64,000 bases of DNA, taken from Heliomicrobium gestii (GTDB lineage Bacteria > Bacillota > Desulfitobacteriia > Heliobacteriales > Heliobacteriaceae). Numbering within the stretch: the first letter of the stretch is position 1; each line of letters starts with the position of its first letter. A program made the translations under genes and the position numbers. Shown here piece after piece: positions 18,321 through 26,199 of this stretch. Location of the stretch: positions 62,001 through 126,000 of the forward strand of contig NZ_WXEX01000008.1 of the NCBI RefSeq assembly GCF_009877435.1, read 5' to 3'. The notes under the pieces are model-generated. The model made no database searches. It saw only the letters and a program-made list of their open reading frames with translations, and had not been told where the DNA came from.

Positions 18321-19850
18321 ATGATCACGATGGCTCAATACCATGATATCCGACGGATGTACTTTAGGGAAGGAAAATCGATCCGTCGAATCGCCAACGA
18401 ACTCAAGATGTCGCGACGCACCATCGGTAAATATCTGAACGACGGCTTTGAGCCGTCCCAACGGCGCAGAAAACAAATACCGCGCCACCGTTCAGCGCCT
18501 GTCGTAGGTCCATTTGCGCCCATCATCAAAACCTGGCTGGCGGACGATCTGTCCCGTCCGCCGAAACAACGCCATACGGGCCGGCGCATCTATGAGCGCC
18601 TTGCCGAAGAGTACGGCTTCATCGGGGCAGAATCGACGGTGCGACGAGTCGTGGGGCAGCTTCGCCGGGAAGTCAAACCGGTGTACATCCCCTTGGAATT
18701 TCCGTTGGGGGACAATGCCCAGTGCGACTGGGGAGAGGTGCAAATCCTCCTCAACGGAACGCCCACAAAAGTCCGTCTGTTTGTGATGCGCCTGACCGCC
18801 AGCCGCGCCCTGTTCGTGCGGGCCTATCCTCATGAACGCCAGGAAGCCTTTTTCGACGGGCACTGCCGTGCTTTCCGATTCTTCGGCGGTGTGCCGCAGC
18901 GTGTCACCTACGACAATTTGAAGACAGCGGTGAAAAAGGTCTTGCGTGGCCGCAACCGGGAGGAACAAGAAGCTTTCCAGGCATTGCGGGCGCACTACGT
19001 CTTCCAGGCCGAGTTTTGCAATGTCGCTTCGGGAAACGAAAAAGGCCAAGTGGAGTGCATGGTGGGGTACAGCCAGCGGAATTTCTTCGTGCCCTTGCCG
19101 GAGGTAGACAGCCTCGACGAACTGAACACGAGGTTGGCGCAACAATGCCTGCGCTTCGCGGAAAAGACCCGGCTTCCCCACAGTGAAGAGCGCATCGCCT
19201 CGGCCTGGGCGCGAGGGAATACCCACCTGCTTCGTCTGCCGGAGCGTGACTTCGACGCCTGTCGCGTACTCCCGGTTCGAGCCGACCATTATTCTTTGGT
19301 TCATTTTGAAACCAACGCCTACTCGATCCCCTGCGCCTGGGCCGGCCGTGAACTGCTGCTGAAAGCGTATGTCGATGAAATCCGGATCATCGCGGGCGTC
19401 GAGGTGATCGCCGTACACCGCCGGTGCTATGAGCGCAAACAGCAGCGGCTCCACCTCGATCACTTCATCGACGCGTTGGCTAAAAAGCCACGGGCGCTCC
19501 GCGATGCGGCCGCCTTTCAAAACGACAGCGCGCCGCCGATCTACCGCCGCTTTTACTTGGAGATGCGCCGTCGCGATGGGGCGGAAGGCGACCGCGCCTT
19601 TATCCGCATCCTGCAACTGCACCGGCAACACGGCGCCGCCGTTCTCGTGCCGGCGTTGACGGAAGCCGAAGCGCAGGGTCTGTACCACTATGATGTTGTC
19701 GCCGAATTCGTTCGTCGTCAGCTCCATCCTGCGCCAATTCTCCCCATGGCGGTGGGAGAACTGCCCGAAAGGCTGGCGGATTATGCCGTGGCTCAGCCCG
19801 ACATCGGACGATTTAACCGACTCCTTGGGAAAGGGGCGGCGCTGCATTGA
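18321..19850 (+). CDS. istA: IS21-family transposase IstA
   Basis: The 509-residue transposase starts at ATG 18321, after a strong GGAGGAAAAAAGG ribosome site. An N-terminal helix-turn-helix (MYFREGKSIRRIANELKMSR) is followed by the rve/DDE integrase core: Asp in DNAQCDWGEVQ, Asp in QRVTYDNLKTAV and Glu in NEKGQVECMVGY. A C-terminal Mu-transposase-like beta domain follows (VLPVRADHYSLVHFETNAYS). IstA cuts and joins the element ends. It overlaps istB by 4 bases (TTGA). Confidence 0.96.
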   Translation: MITMAQYHDIRRMYFREGKSIRRIANELKMSRRTIGKYLNDGFEPSQRRRKQIPRHRSAPVVGPFAPIIKTWLADDLSRPPKQRHTGRRIYERLAEEYGFIGAESTVRRVVGQLRREVKPVYIPLEFPLGDNAQCDWGEVQILLNGTPTKVRLFVMRLTASRALFVRAYPHERQEAFFDGHCRAFRFFGGVPQRVTYDNLKTAVKKVLRGRNREEQEAFQALRAHYVFQAEFCNVASGNEKGQVECMVGYSQRNFFVPLPEVDSLDELNTRLAQQCLRFAEKTRLPHSEERIASAWARGNTHLLRLPERDFDACRVLPVRADHYSLVHFETNAYSIPCAWAGRELLLKAYVDEIRIIAGVEVIAVHRRCYERKQQRLHLDHFIDALAKKPRALRDAAAFQNDSAPPIYRRFYLEMRRRDGAEGDRAFIRILQLHRQHGAAVLVPALTEAEAQGLYHYDVVAEFVRRQLHPAPILPMAVGELPERLADYAVAQPDIGRFNRLLGKGAALH

Positions 19851-20608
19851 CGACGACACTGCGATTGCAAAGCTGCCTTAAGCGACTAAAGCTTCCTACT
19901 GTCGCGCGCCACGCTGAGGCGTTGGCGCGGGAAGCGGAAGAAAGCCGCCAGGGGTATCTGGAGTATCTTTGCTTGCTGCTGGAGACCGAGGTGTGTCAGC
20001 GAGAGGAAAACCAGCAAAAGGCGCGTATCCAGCAAGCTCGTTTTCCCCTGATCAAGACCCTGGACACCTTTGATTTTTCGGCGATGCCTTCCCTGTCCAA
20101 GCCCAAAATCCTCACATTGGCGCAAGGCGAGTTTATCGACAAAAAAGAGAACGTGATCCTGATCGGCAACAGCGGAACCGGCAAGACCCACTTGGCCACA
20201 GCCATTGCCCACGCCGCCTGCCGGCAACGAAAACGAGTCCGCTTCGTCCATGCGGCGACGCTCGTGGACGAACTCCTCGCCGCGCAAGCGGAACACCGCT
20301 TGACCAAAGTGGAAAAGCAGTGGCGTCAGCATGACCTGATCGTCATCGACGAGTTGGGATACATTCCCTTCAGCAAGACAGGGGCGGAACTGCTCTTTCA
20401 GTTCTGTTCCGCCTTCTACGAGCGAGCCAGTCTCCTGGTGACCAGCAACCTGGAGTTTGCCGAATGGACCCAGATCTTTGGCAATGACAAGTTAACCGCG
20501 GCCTTTCTGGATCGCCTGACCCACCACGCCCACATCCTGCTCATGAACGGCGAGTCGTACCGTTTCCGGCAGAGTATGAAGCGACTCGAAAGCCTACCCA
20601 ATGCATAA
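19847..20608 (+). CDS. istB: IS21-family helper ATPase IstB
   Basis: The 253-residue AAA+ protein is related to DnaC/DnaA. Walker A is IGNSGTGKTHLATAIAHAAC at about residues 105-113, Walker B is DLIVIDELGYIPFS, and the sensor region is LLVTSNLEFAEW. IstB forms oligomers on target DNA and stimulates IstA. Translation begins at a TTG that overlaps the istA stop, a usual coupling in this family. Length is normal and no frameshift is seen. Confidence 0.96.
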   Translation: MTTTLRLQSCLKRLKLPTVARHAEALAREAEESRQGYLEYLCLLLETEVCQREENQQKARIQQARFPLIKTLDTFDFSAMPSLSKPKILTLAQGEFIDKKENVILIGNSGTGKTHLATAIAHAACRQRKRVRFVHAATLVDELLAAQAEHRLTKVEKQWRQHDLIVIDELGYIPFSKTGAELLFQFCSAFYERASLLVTSNLEFAEWTQIFGNDKLTAAFLDRLTHHAHILLMNGESYRFRQSMKRLESLPNA

Positions 20609-20850
20609 GTGAAGAGACGGTTCCGACCCTGCGGCCCTACCGGGCCTCCGGGTCGGCCTTGCTCCAAAGCAACGCCAAAAGCATCCTCTGACAGGGCCGA
20701 CACCCATGGGATGTCAGAGTTTACATATAGACACACAAGGAAACGTAGGCCACAATATTTCCATAAATAAACATTAATGTAAACCAAGAAAGGCATAGTG
20801 GATCACTTTTTTCGTGATCACTGTGGACCACTTTTACGTTGACAAAATCA

Positions 20851-22038
20851 TCATGCCTCAATTATGCCGCTCATTCGATGCGGCTGCAACTCGGAAAACC
20901 CACCTGACCGACGCCCTGGCCATGCCTCAATAATGCCGCATCTCTCGATGCGGTTGGAACACATTTACTTGCCGCAGTCCGCGCCCGTCAAAAAAGCTTC
21001 AATAATACCGCATCTCTCGATGCGGTTGCAACTATGTAGACGTTAACTCCATGTACCCCCATGTCATGCTTCAATGATGCCGCATCTCACGATGTGGTTG
21101 CATTCATGCAGACCATCATGCAGTATCGTCCACTCAAAGCTTCAATTATGCCGCATTTTTCGATGCGGTTGCATCGCTAGGGTGCAGAGATATTCGCCCA
21201 GCAGGTCACGCTTGAATGATGCCGCATCTCTCGGTGCGGTTGCAACGTTCTTCACTCCCCATGTACAGGCGCTCCTGCATCAAGCTTCAATGATACCGCA
21301 TCTCTTGATGCGGTTGCAACGCGCTCCAGGTCCACGCGACATCCTGTGGCCGTCTCGCTTCAATGATGCCGCATCTCTTGATGCGGTTGCAACCCGCGTT
21401 CTGCCGGGCATACACCTGGTGAACCTTGCTTCAATGATGCCGCATCTCTCGATGCGGTTGCATTGTCATCGCTGGCACCGACAAAGAGCCCGACACCCAA
21501 CTGCTTCAATGGTGCCGCATCTTTCGATGCGGTTGCATCCTTCTGGCGTTTGATAGTGCATCTTTCTCCACAAAGCTTCAATGATGCCGCATCTTTCGAT
21601 GCGGTTGCATCAGCGGCGGAAGGAGAAGGTTGTCGCGGAGGCGGTGCTTCAATGATGCCGCATCTTTCGATGCGGTTGCATCAAAGAAGGAAAGTCAATG
21701 CTTAGTTGTCATTGATGCTTCAATGATGCCGCATCTTTCGATGCGGTTGCATCCCAAAATGACAGGAAAATATACCGTCGCTACCCGGCTTCAATGATGC
21801 CGCATCTTTCGATGCGGTTGCATCATTCACGCTGAAAGTCCTTTTCCAGCTCACCCAGGCTTCAATGATGCCGCATCTTTCGATGCGGTTGCATCACGCA
21901 AGAGACTGGTTCGACTGCTGGATCGATGAGGCTTCAATGATGCCGCATCTTTCGATGCGGTTGCATCGGATTTATGACGAAACAATCCGCTACAACGCCG
22001 TGCTTCAATGATGCCGCATCTTTCGATGCGGTTGCATC
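20851..22038 (-). CRISPR. Type I-G CRISPR array, leader-proximal part (17 repeats)
   Basis: Repeats start at 20855, 20924, 20996, 21068, 21139, 21210, 21284, 21357, 21428, 21503, 21575, 21646, 21717, 21788, 21859, 21931 and 22002. The unit is 37 bases and spacers are mostly 34-38. Read on the minus strand, the repeat begins GATGCAA and ends ATTGAAGC, with a perfect central hairpin CCGCATC-GAAA-GATGCGG. The eight units nearest csb3 share one identical consensus (21503 has one substitution), which marks the leader end. Older units carry GAGA or AAGA in the loop and end in GTTGCAAC on the plus strand. Transcription is therefore leftward, away from the cas genes. Confidence 0.97.
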
Positions 22039-22172
22039 GCTATGGCTGATAAACCCTTATGATTCAAGGAATTCAGCCCCCATTTGCGCGAACCCCACAG
22101 AATTCCTTCATTTAAGAGTACTGGTTCATAGTTCCCAAGTTCCGAAACCCTAGTATTTACTGCCTTTTTCAT
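22005..22172 (-). CDS. Possible 55-codon leader ORF running into the first CRISPR repeat
   Basis: An ATG at 22172 lies 10 bases after a perfect AGGAGG (22183-22188 on the complement). The frame (MKKAVNTRVSELGNYEPVLL ...) crosses the whole leader and ends at a TGA near the end of the first repeat. No homology is recognised. Coding potential is doubtful because the last 11 codons are repeat sequence. It is listed because the ribosome site is strong and lies within mutually exclusive hairpins. Confidence 0.22.
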   Translation of the reverse strand: MKKAVNTRVSELGNYEPVLLNEGILWGSRKWGLNSLNHKGLSAIAMQPHRKMRHH

Positions 22173-22219
22173 CTTTCGCGAACCTCCTAGGGTTTTTATG
22201 ATCACTTTTGGTTCGCTTC
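22039..22219 (-). promoter_or_regulatory. CRISPR leader with competing inverted repeats
   Basis: This 181-base stretch separates the csb3 stop from the first, best-preserved repeat, so it is the leader. GCGAACC occurs twice in the same orientation (22088-22094, 22178-22184) and once inverted (22210-22216). ACCCTAG (22147-22153) pairs with CTAGGGT (22187-22193), and GGAATTC (22068-22074) with GAATTCC (22100-22106). The first two pairings overlap and cannot both form. No clear -35/-10 pair is seen, so the array may be read from the cas operon or from a promoter I cannot identify. Confidence 0.65.
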
Positions 22220-23131
22220 TTACATTGAACAAGCAGGAGTAAAGTTCGTGTACTTAAATAGGCCAACAGAAATCCGCTGACTACGAAAGACTTCCACAAC
22301 TCCTATCTCCTGAAGGTTTTCTAGTAAAGGCTCTTCATTTTGGAGATGCTTCATAGCCAGTAGTGTTCTGCATACGGGGATGTTGATAGGCACCTCCCAA
22401 ACTGGCCAGGTAAACCAAATCTCATTTTTTCGGCGCGAGAAACCTGTAGTGAGACAATAGCGCATTCCCGGTATTACTGGAAATAACGGTAATGCTTCGA
22501 TGGCTAATCGATTCGCGCCTATCTCAGTTCGTATGTCTTCAGTGGAGGGGTCTGACCAACGCAATGCGTATCTCCGGTCATCGATTGGATCCCATCGTAG
22601 CGAGATATTTTTTCCTGTATCATCGTACATCCACTGTTCAAAAATAGCCTTATTTAATTGGTCCGTAGTTGCAACTTTAATCAGGTTTTCGATAGTCCGA
22701 ATAAAATACTGATGTCCGGTGCCGTTCAAAAAGCACAGCTGCGTTTGGATGAGTTCCCGCCCCTTTGCCTCTGATCCAAATGCAACGGCGAAGGGTAACT
22801 TATCAGTGTCTTGAAAATGCAGCCCTTCATGTGCGTAACAACGAAAATCATCAGGAGTTATTTTCAATGAATCCCCGAGCTTTTCCGATAAAACAAACTG
22901 CGTCTCTAGAAGCTTATCATGCAGATAAACCATTAGTTCTTCCCGAGAAGAATAGTCTATCCCAGAATAAACCGGGCGCCACGCACAGTTTACAACTTCC
23001 CAGTGCATCTTTACGTTTTTTTCGGGGTACATCCGGTGAAGGGTACGAAAAAGCCCTAAGGAGGCTAAAAAAGCAAGTGGGTTCGAACCCTCAAGGCCCC
23101 TTGCTATCAATTGTTGAGATTTGCCGCTCAT
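22220..23131 (-). CDS. csb3: Type I-G CRISPR protein Csb3 (putative Cas8-like subunit)
   Basis: The 303-residue product starts at ATG 23131, overlapping the cas3 stop as ATGA; the frame extends upstream but only inside cas3. The N-terminus (QQLIARGLEGSNPLAFLASLGLFRTL) has the NPLAFLASLGL pattern common in large-subunit proteins of this subtype. GEL-like features of RAMP proteins are not obvious. It occupies the slot that csx17/cas8 holds in other type I-G loci, so it probably serves as the non-target-strand or PAM-contacting subunit of the effector. The Csb3 name is by context plus weak motif; an unrelated subunit cannot be excluded. Confidence 0.65.
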   Translation of the reverse strand: MSGKSQQLIARGLEGSNPLAFLASLGLFRTLHRMYPEKNVKMHWEVVNCAWRPVYSGIDYSSREELMVYLHDKLLETQFVLSEKLGDSLKITPDDFRCYAHEGLHFQDTDKLPFAVAFGSEAKGRELIQTQLCFLNGTGHQYFIRTIENLIKVATTDQLNKAIFEQWMYDDTGKNISLRWDPIDDRRYALRWSDPSTEDIRTEIGANRLAIEALPLFPVIPGMRYCLTTGFSRRKNEIWFTWPVWEVPINIPVCRTLLAMKHLQNEEPLLENLQEIGVVEVFRSQRISVGLFKYTNFTPACSM

Positions 23132-26100
23132 TCGACTCCCCTTCCCCCTTCCCCACGCCCTGTGCGAATCTTTTCCTCTTCTTCGCTCTCTCGATGGTCC
23201 GCCAGGCGAAATATGGCTTCTAGATATGCAATTCCCCACCATCCGTAGCGTTGAATCATGCGCCAGAATCGCTCTGGAAGGCCGCTATCCAACCGATGTG
23301 CATGAATCCATTCGCCTCGTTCTTCAGAAGACAGCGAGGCTTTCAATTGTTCGATTTCAAATTTGATAGCTGGATGCAATTCATCATGGACAAAGGGCGC
23401 CATTGGCCTGCAAAAACCGTGATGGGTACAAACGAGATGCTTCACCAGTTCTGGATCGGAATTATGCTCTGGTTGTTTTTCCACGTGTTCAATCAGCTGG
23501 CAAGATAGAACTTCGTGGCGAAATCCTCCCGGAAGACCGCTTCTAAGAAAAGCGTTTCTTCTCTCCCGAAAGGTCTTTGGAACATGGTCTGACTTGGCCA
23601 GAACAGCGCCCACTAATGCCAAGCGGTTTCCGCCGCACAATAATGATTGAAAGCGCAGATCCGCTTTACCGGCATCGTGCCAATAACCCGCCATCTCTAA
23701 CGTTTGGACGATCTCTTCCCCAAGCTGGCAAGTTTCTGCTGCCTTTCTCGCCTTTCGCGCCACGCCAACAGAATGCTCTGTCAACGAAACTGGTACGGTA
23801 GCAGAAGCCATATCGTCATTCGACGAGAATGTCTCCCTGCTTGCCCGGACACTATCTTTACGCTTTGAGACAATCACAATCCCCTTGTCGGGGTGACGAA
23901 ACACCTGAAACTTCCACTTCAACAATCCCTTGATGCTATCTGCGAGATGACGAAATCCAACCGACTCCTTGAATTGCATGTTCATCTCAATGGTTTGCAT
24001 AATCCCTTGTAAGAGTTCCGCCACTAAATCGGCATCGGGTAAAGCTTCTTCTGTCCAAGCTGTGAATAGTGCTTCCCTTTCCGGGCATTCGGGCCACAAA
24101 CCAATCATCGCAGGGTGCAGGCGGAGGACAGAAGATCCGCGTGCCTTCTTGTGGGCGAAATCCCCCACATCGACTAAAGCATGTAGGCACTCTCCAACAG
24201 GCCTGCTTTCTTTATCCCTTTCCGTTTGGCTCACAAGCAAAGCATCTTCAGGTATGTAGCCAAGCTCGCTCCATCCTTCCAGGCCTGGAACCACAAGGAC
24301 ATCACCGGGACGAATCCGATCTGGGTTCTGAATGAACTCACTCTCTTCTGGTCCCATCCACCGAAGCACCGGGAGCATCTTCTGTCTCCTCGGCATCATT
24401 CGGCTATCCTTGTTGTCTTCCCCTCCGACACCTTCAATGTCACAATCGGAGCCAACAAGTTTCTGCCGGGTCAGCCATTTACGGAAGCGGTGCAAGGGAA
24501 CCGACATAAACTCCGCTACAGCCGGGGGGCAAAGAGAAAGTATGTCCATCCATTTCCCGATATCTTCATTCCCCAGATCTAACCGCCAGCAAACTTGTAC
24601 GTCTGTCGTCCTTTTCCCGATGCCGTGCAGGAAATAACTGATCTCCATCTCCGGGTGTGGGCAAGGATTCGTCTGAACAAGATGATCCATGTGGGCCGGT
24701 AGAAGAACCGCCGCGTGGGCCGTGGGCATCCGTAAGTTTTCAACGTCTTTAGGAGGTGTAGACCAAATTTTTTCCTGTATCGCCTGTACACTAAAATCGA
24801 TAATCCCATTATCCGCATTCGCCCAGAGCCACAGCCACGTGTTTTCTGCGGCAACTCCATAGACGGGATCCAAGAATACAGAATCCTCATCTTTCTGGTT
24901 GGTTTTGAGTATGGCGCCAAAAGCTGTTGGCCAATGACCTAACCGATTCAGTCGGCCAAATCGTTGGATCAACGCATCAATGCTGGCATTCTCGCTAACC
25001 AGTGCATCAAAGTCCAAGTCAGCGCCTATTTCGAGGCACTGGGTGGTTACGACGATAATTGCCCGAGCCAATTTGCGTTTTTCCGATCGGTCTGAGCGGA
25101 GCCGATCCAACCAAGGCTGTACGAAAACCTCTCGATCAAAGGGGCGCATACGACCAGTAAGCAGCACCAGTTCATAATCAATGAGTATGCTCTTCCGGCG
25201 GCCCTTTTCTTTTCCTTCATCCCGCTTTTTTTCGAGCCACTTGTAAACATCAAAGGCCGTCTGTACCTGATTGACAAAAACCGCAACCGCCGGATGCCTT
25301 CCTTGGTCGGCCTCACATCTGGCAACCAACTGCAGCGCAAACTCCCCAAAGGCTTTGGTTCTATCCTTCGGAGAAACCGTTTTCCCATCGCTCAGTTCAA
25401 TAAGCTTCCTATTCGCTATCCTTTTCTGAATGACGGGGTGGTTTTTGTCCTCCAATGTAAGCTTAAATACTTCTTCTTCACTGATCTCTTGACGGGGTGT
25501 CGCAGTCAAAGACACAACGTCGAACCGATTTTGAAGGGGCTGTTCCGCCCACTCGCGATAAAGCCTGATTTTGTCCAACGTTTCTAAAAACGGTTGGGCG
25601 CAATGTGCTTCGTCGAGTAAGACAAGACTGTCATTCGCCGCCAACCCCGCGTGAATGGGCCATACCCTCGGCGAATTCCCGTAACTCCGGAATAATAACC
25701 GGGAACCATACTGATCTACAGTGGTGCAGATGATCGTCACCTGCGCCGGATTCCTGGCCCATCCATCATCACGATAAATGCCGCCCCGCAGTTCAAAGCA
25801 GGCGATCGGCGCCATTGACGTCTCAATTGCCTCTGCCCCTGCTAAAGCGCGAAGTCGTTCAGCCGTCTCTTTGAGAATACCGTCATGGGCATTCTCAAGC
25901 ATTGTGGCCAGCTTTTTAGCCCGTTCGAAAGCTTCGTCGACGATGATTCGTCGGTCGACTACATAAAAGATTCGCCGGGGAAGTGTCAAATTTCCCTTGG
26001 ACCAAAGATGGGCTAAAGAAAAAACAGCGATGTCAATACAAGCGGTCTTCCCCAAGCCTGTAGGTATTGCAATGGATTCCGGCCAACGGTCATGTTCAGC

Positions 26101-26199
26101 GATGTGTTCAAATAATCGGCGTTGCCATGGAAAGGGCAGATACCCATGCAGCGCCTCAAAGTAAGCATCAAACTCGACCAGGTCGAGGGTCATCGTCAC
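23128..26199 (-). CDS. cas3: Type I-G Cas3 helicase-nuclease with C-terminal HD domain
   Basis: The 1023-residue product has a helicase first: Walker A AIPTGLGKTACIDIAV (near residue 45), DEAH box in SLVLLDEAHCAQPF, and motif VI in LIQRFGRLNRLGHW. The HD nuclease follows near residue 800 (TEHSVGVARKARKAAE, AGYWHDAGKADLRFQSLL, HHGFCRP). Helicase-then-HD order is the reverse of most Cas3 proteins and typical of type I-G. Cas3 is recruited to the target-bound effector and degrades DNA. It overlaps csb2 by 32 bases and csb3 by 4, so the operon is tightly coupled. All catalytic motifs look intact. Confidence 0.95.
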   Translation of the reverse strand: MTMTLDLVEFDAYFEALHGYLPFPWQRRLFEHIAEHDRWPESIAIPTGLGKTACIDIAVFSLAHLWSKGNLTLPRRIFYVVDRRIIVDEAFERAKKLATMLENAHDGILKETAERLRALAGAEAIETSMAPIACFELRGGIYRDDGWARNPAQVTIICTTVDQYGSRLLFRSYGNSPRVWPIHAGLAANDSLVLLDEAHCAQPFLETLDKIRLYREWAEQPLQNRFDVVSLTATPRQEISEEEVFKLTLEDKNHPVIQKRIANRKLIELSDGKTVSPKDRTKAFGEFALQLVARCEADQGRHPAVAVFVNQVQTAFDVYKWLEKKRDEGKEKGRRKSILIDYELVLLTGRMRPFDREVFVQPWLDRLRSDRSEKRKLARAIIVVTTQCLEIGADLDFDALVSENASIDALIQRFGRLNRLGHWPTAFGAILKTNQKDEDSVFLDPVYGVAAENTWLWLWANADNGIIDFSVQAIQEKIWSTPPKDVENLRMPTAHAAVLLPAHMDHLVQTNPCPHPEMEISYFLHGIGKRTTDVQVCWRLDLGNEDIGKWMDILSLCPPAVAEFMSVPLHRFRKWLTRQKLVGSDCDIEGVGGEDNKDSRMMPRRQKMLPVLRWMGPEESEFIQNPDRIRPGDVLVVPGLEGWSELGYIPEDALLVSQTERDKESRPVGECLHALVDVGDFAHKKARGSSVLRLHPAMIGLWPECPEREALFTAWTEEALPDADLVAELLQGIMQTIEMNMQFKESVGFRHLADSIKGLLKWKFQVFRHPDKGIVIVSKRKDSVRASRETFSSNDDMASATVPVSLTEHSVGVARKARKAAETCQLGEEIVQTLEMAGYWHDAGKADLRFQSLLCGGNRLALVGAVLAKSDHVPKTFRERRNAFLRSGLPGGFRHEVLSCQLIEHVEKQPEHNSDPELVKHLVCTHHGFCRPMAPFVHDELHPAIKFEIEQLKASLSSEERGEWIHAHRLDSGLPERFWRMIQRYGWWGIAYLEAIFRLADHRESEEEEKIRTGRGEGGRGVE

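Larger units (their letters stand above)
18194..20850 (+). mobile_element. Complete IS21-family insertion sequence inside the CRISPR array
   Basis: The element is 2657 bp, runs from TGTAAATG to AAAATCA, and is flanked by a 6-bp direct duplication TCATGC (18188-18193 and 20851-20856). The ends share the imperfect terminal motif AACSTAAAAGTGRTCCACA in inverted orientation (left 18204 onward; right in the complement ending near 20838). It carries istA and istB in overlapping frames, both apparently intact, so it may be active. Removing it and one duplication restores an ordinary repeat period across the junction. The non-coding 240 bases after istB contain GC-rich inverted repeats. Confidence 0.95.

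Noticed and set aside
20864-21705. Short open frames within the CRISPR array
   Set aside because: They are translations of the repeats (recurring MPHLSMRLH-like strings) and have no ribosome sites.
22005-22232. Full 75-codon frame across the leader
   Set aside because: The first 20 codons have no ribosome site and overlap the csb3 end; only the shorter frame from 22172 is worth noting, at low confidence.
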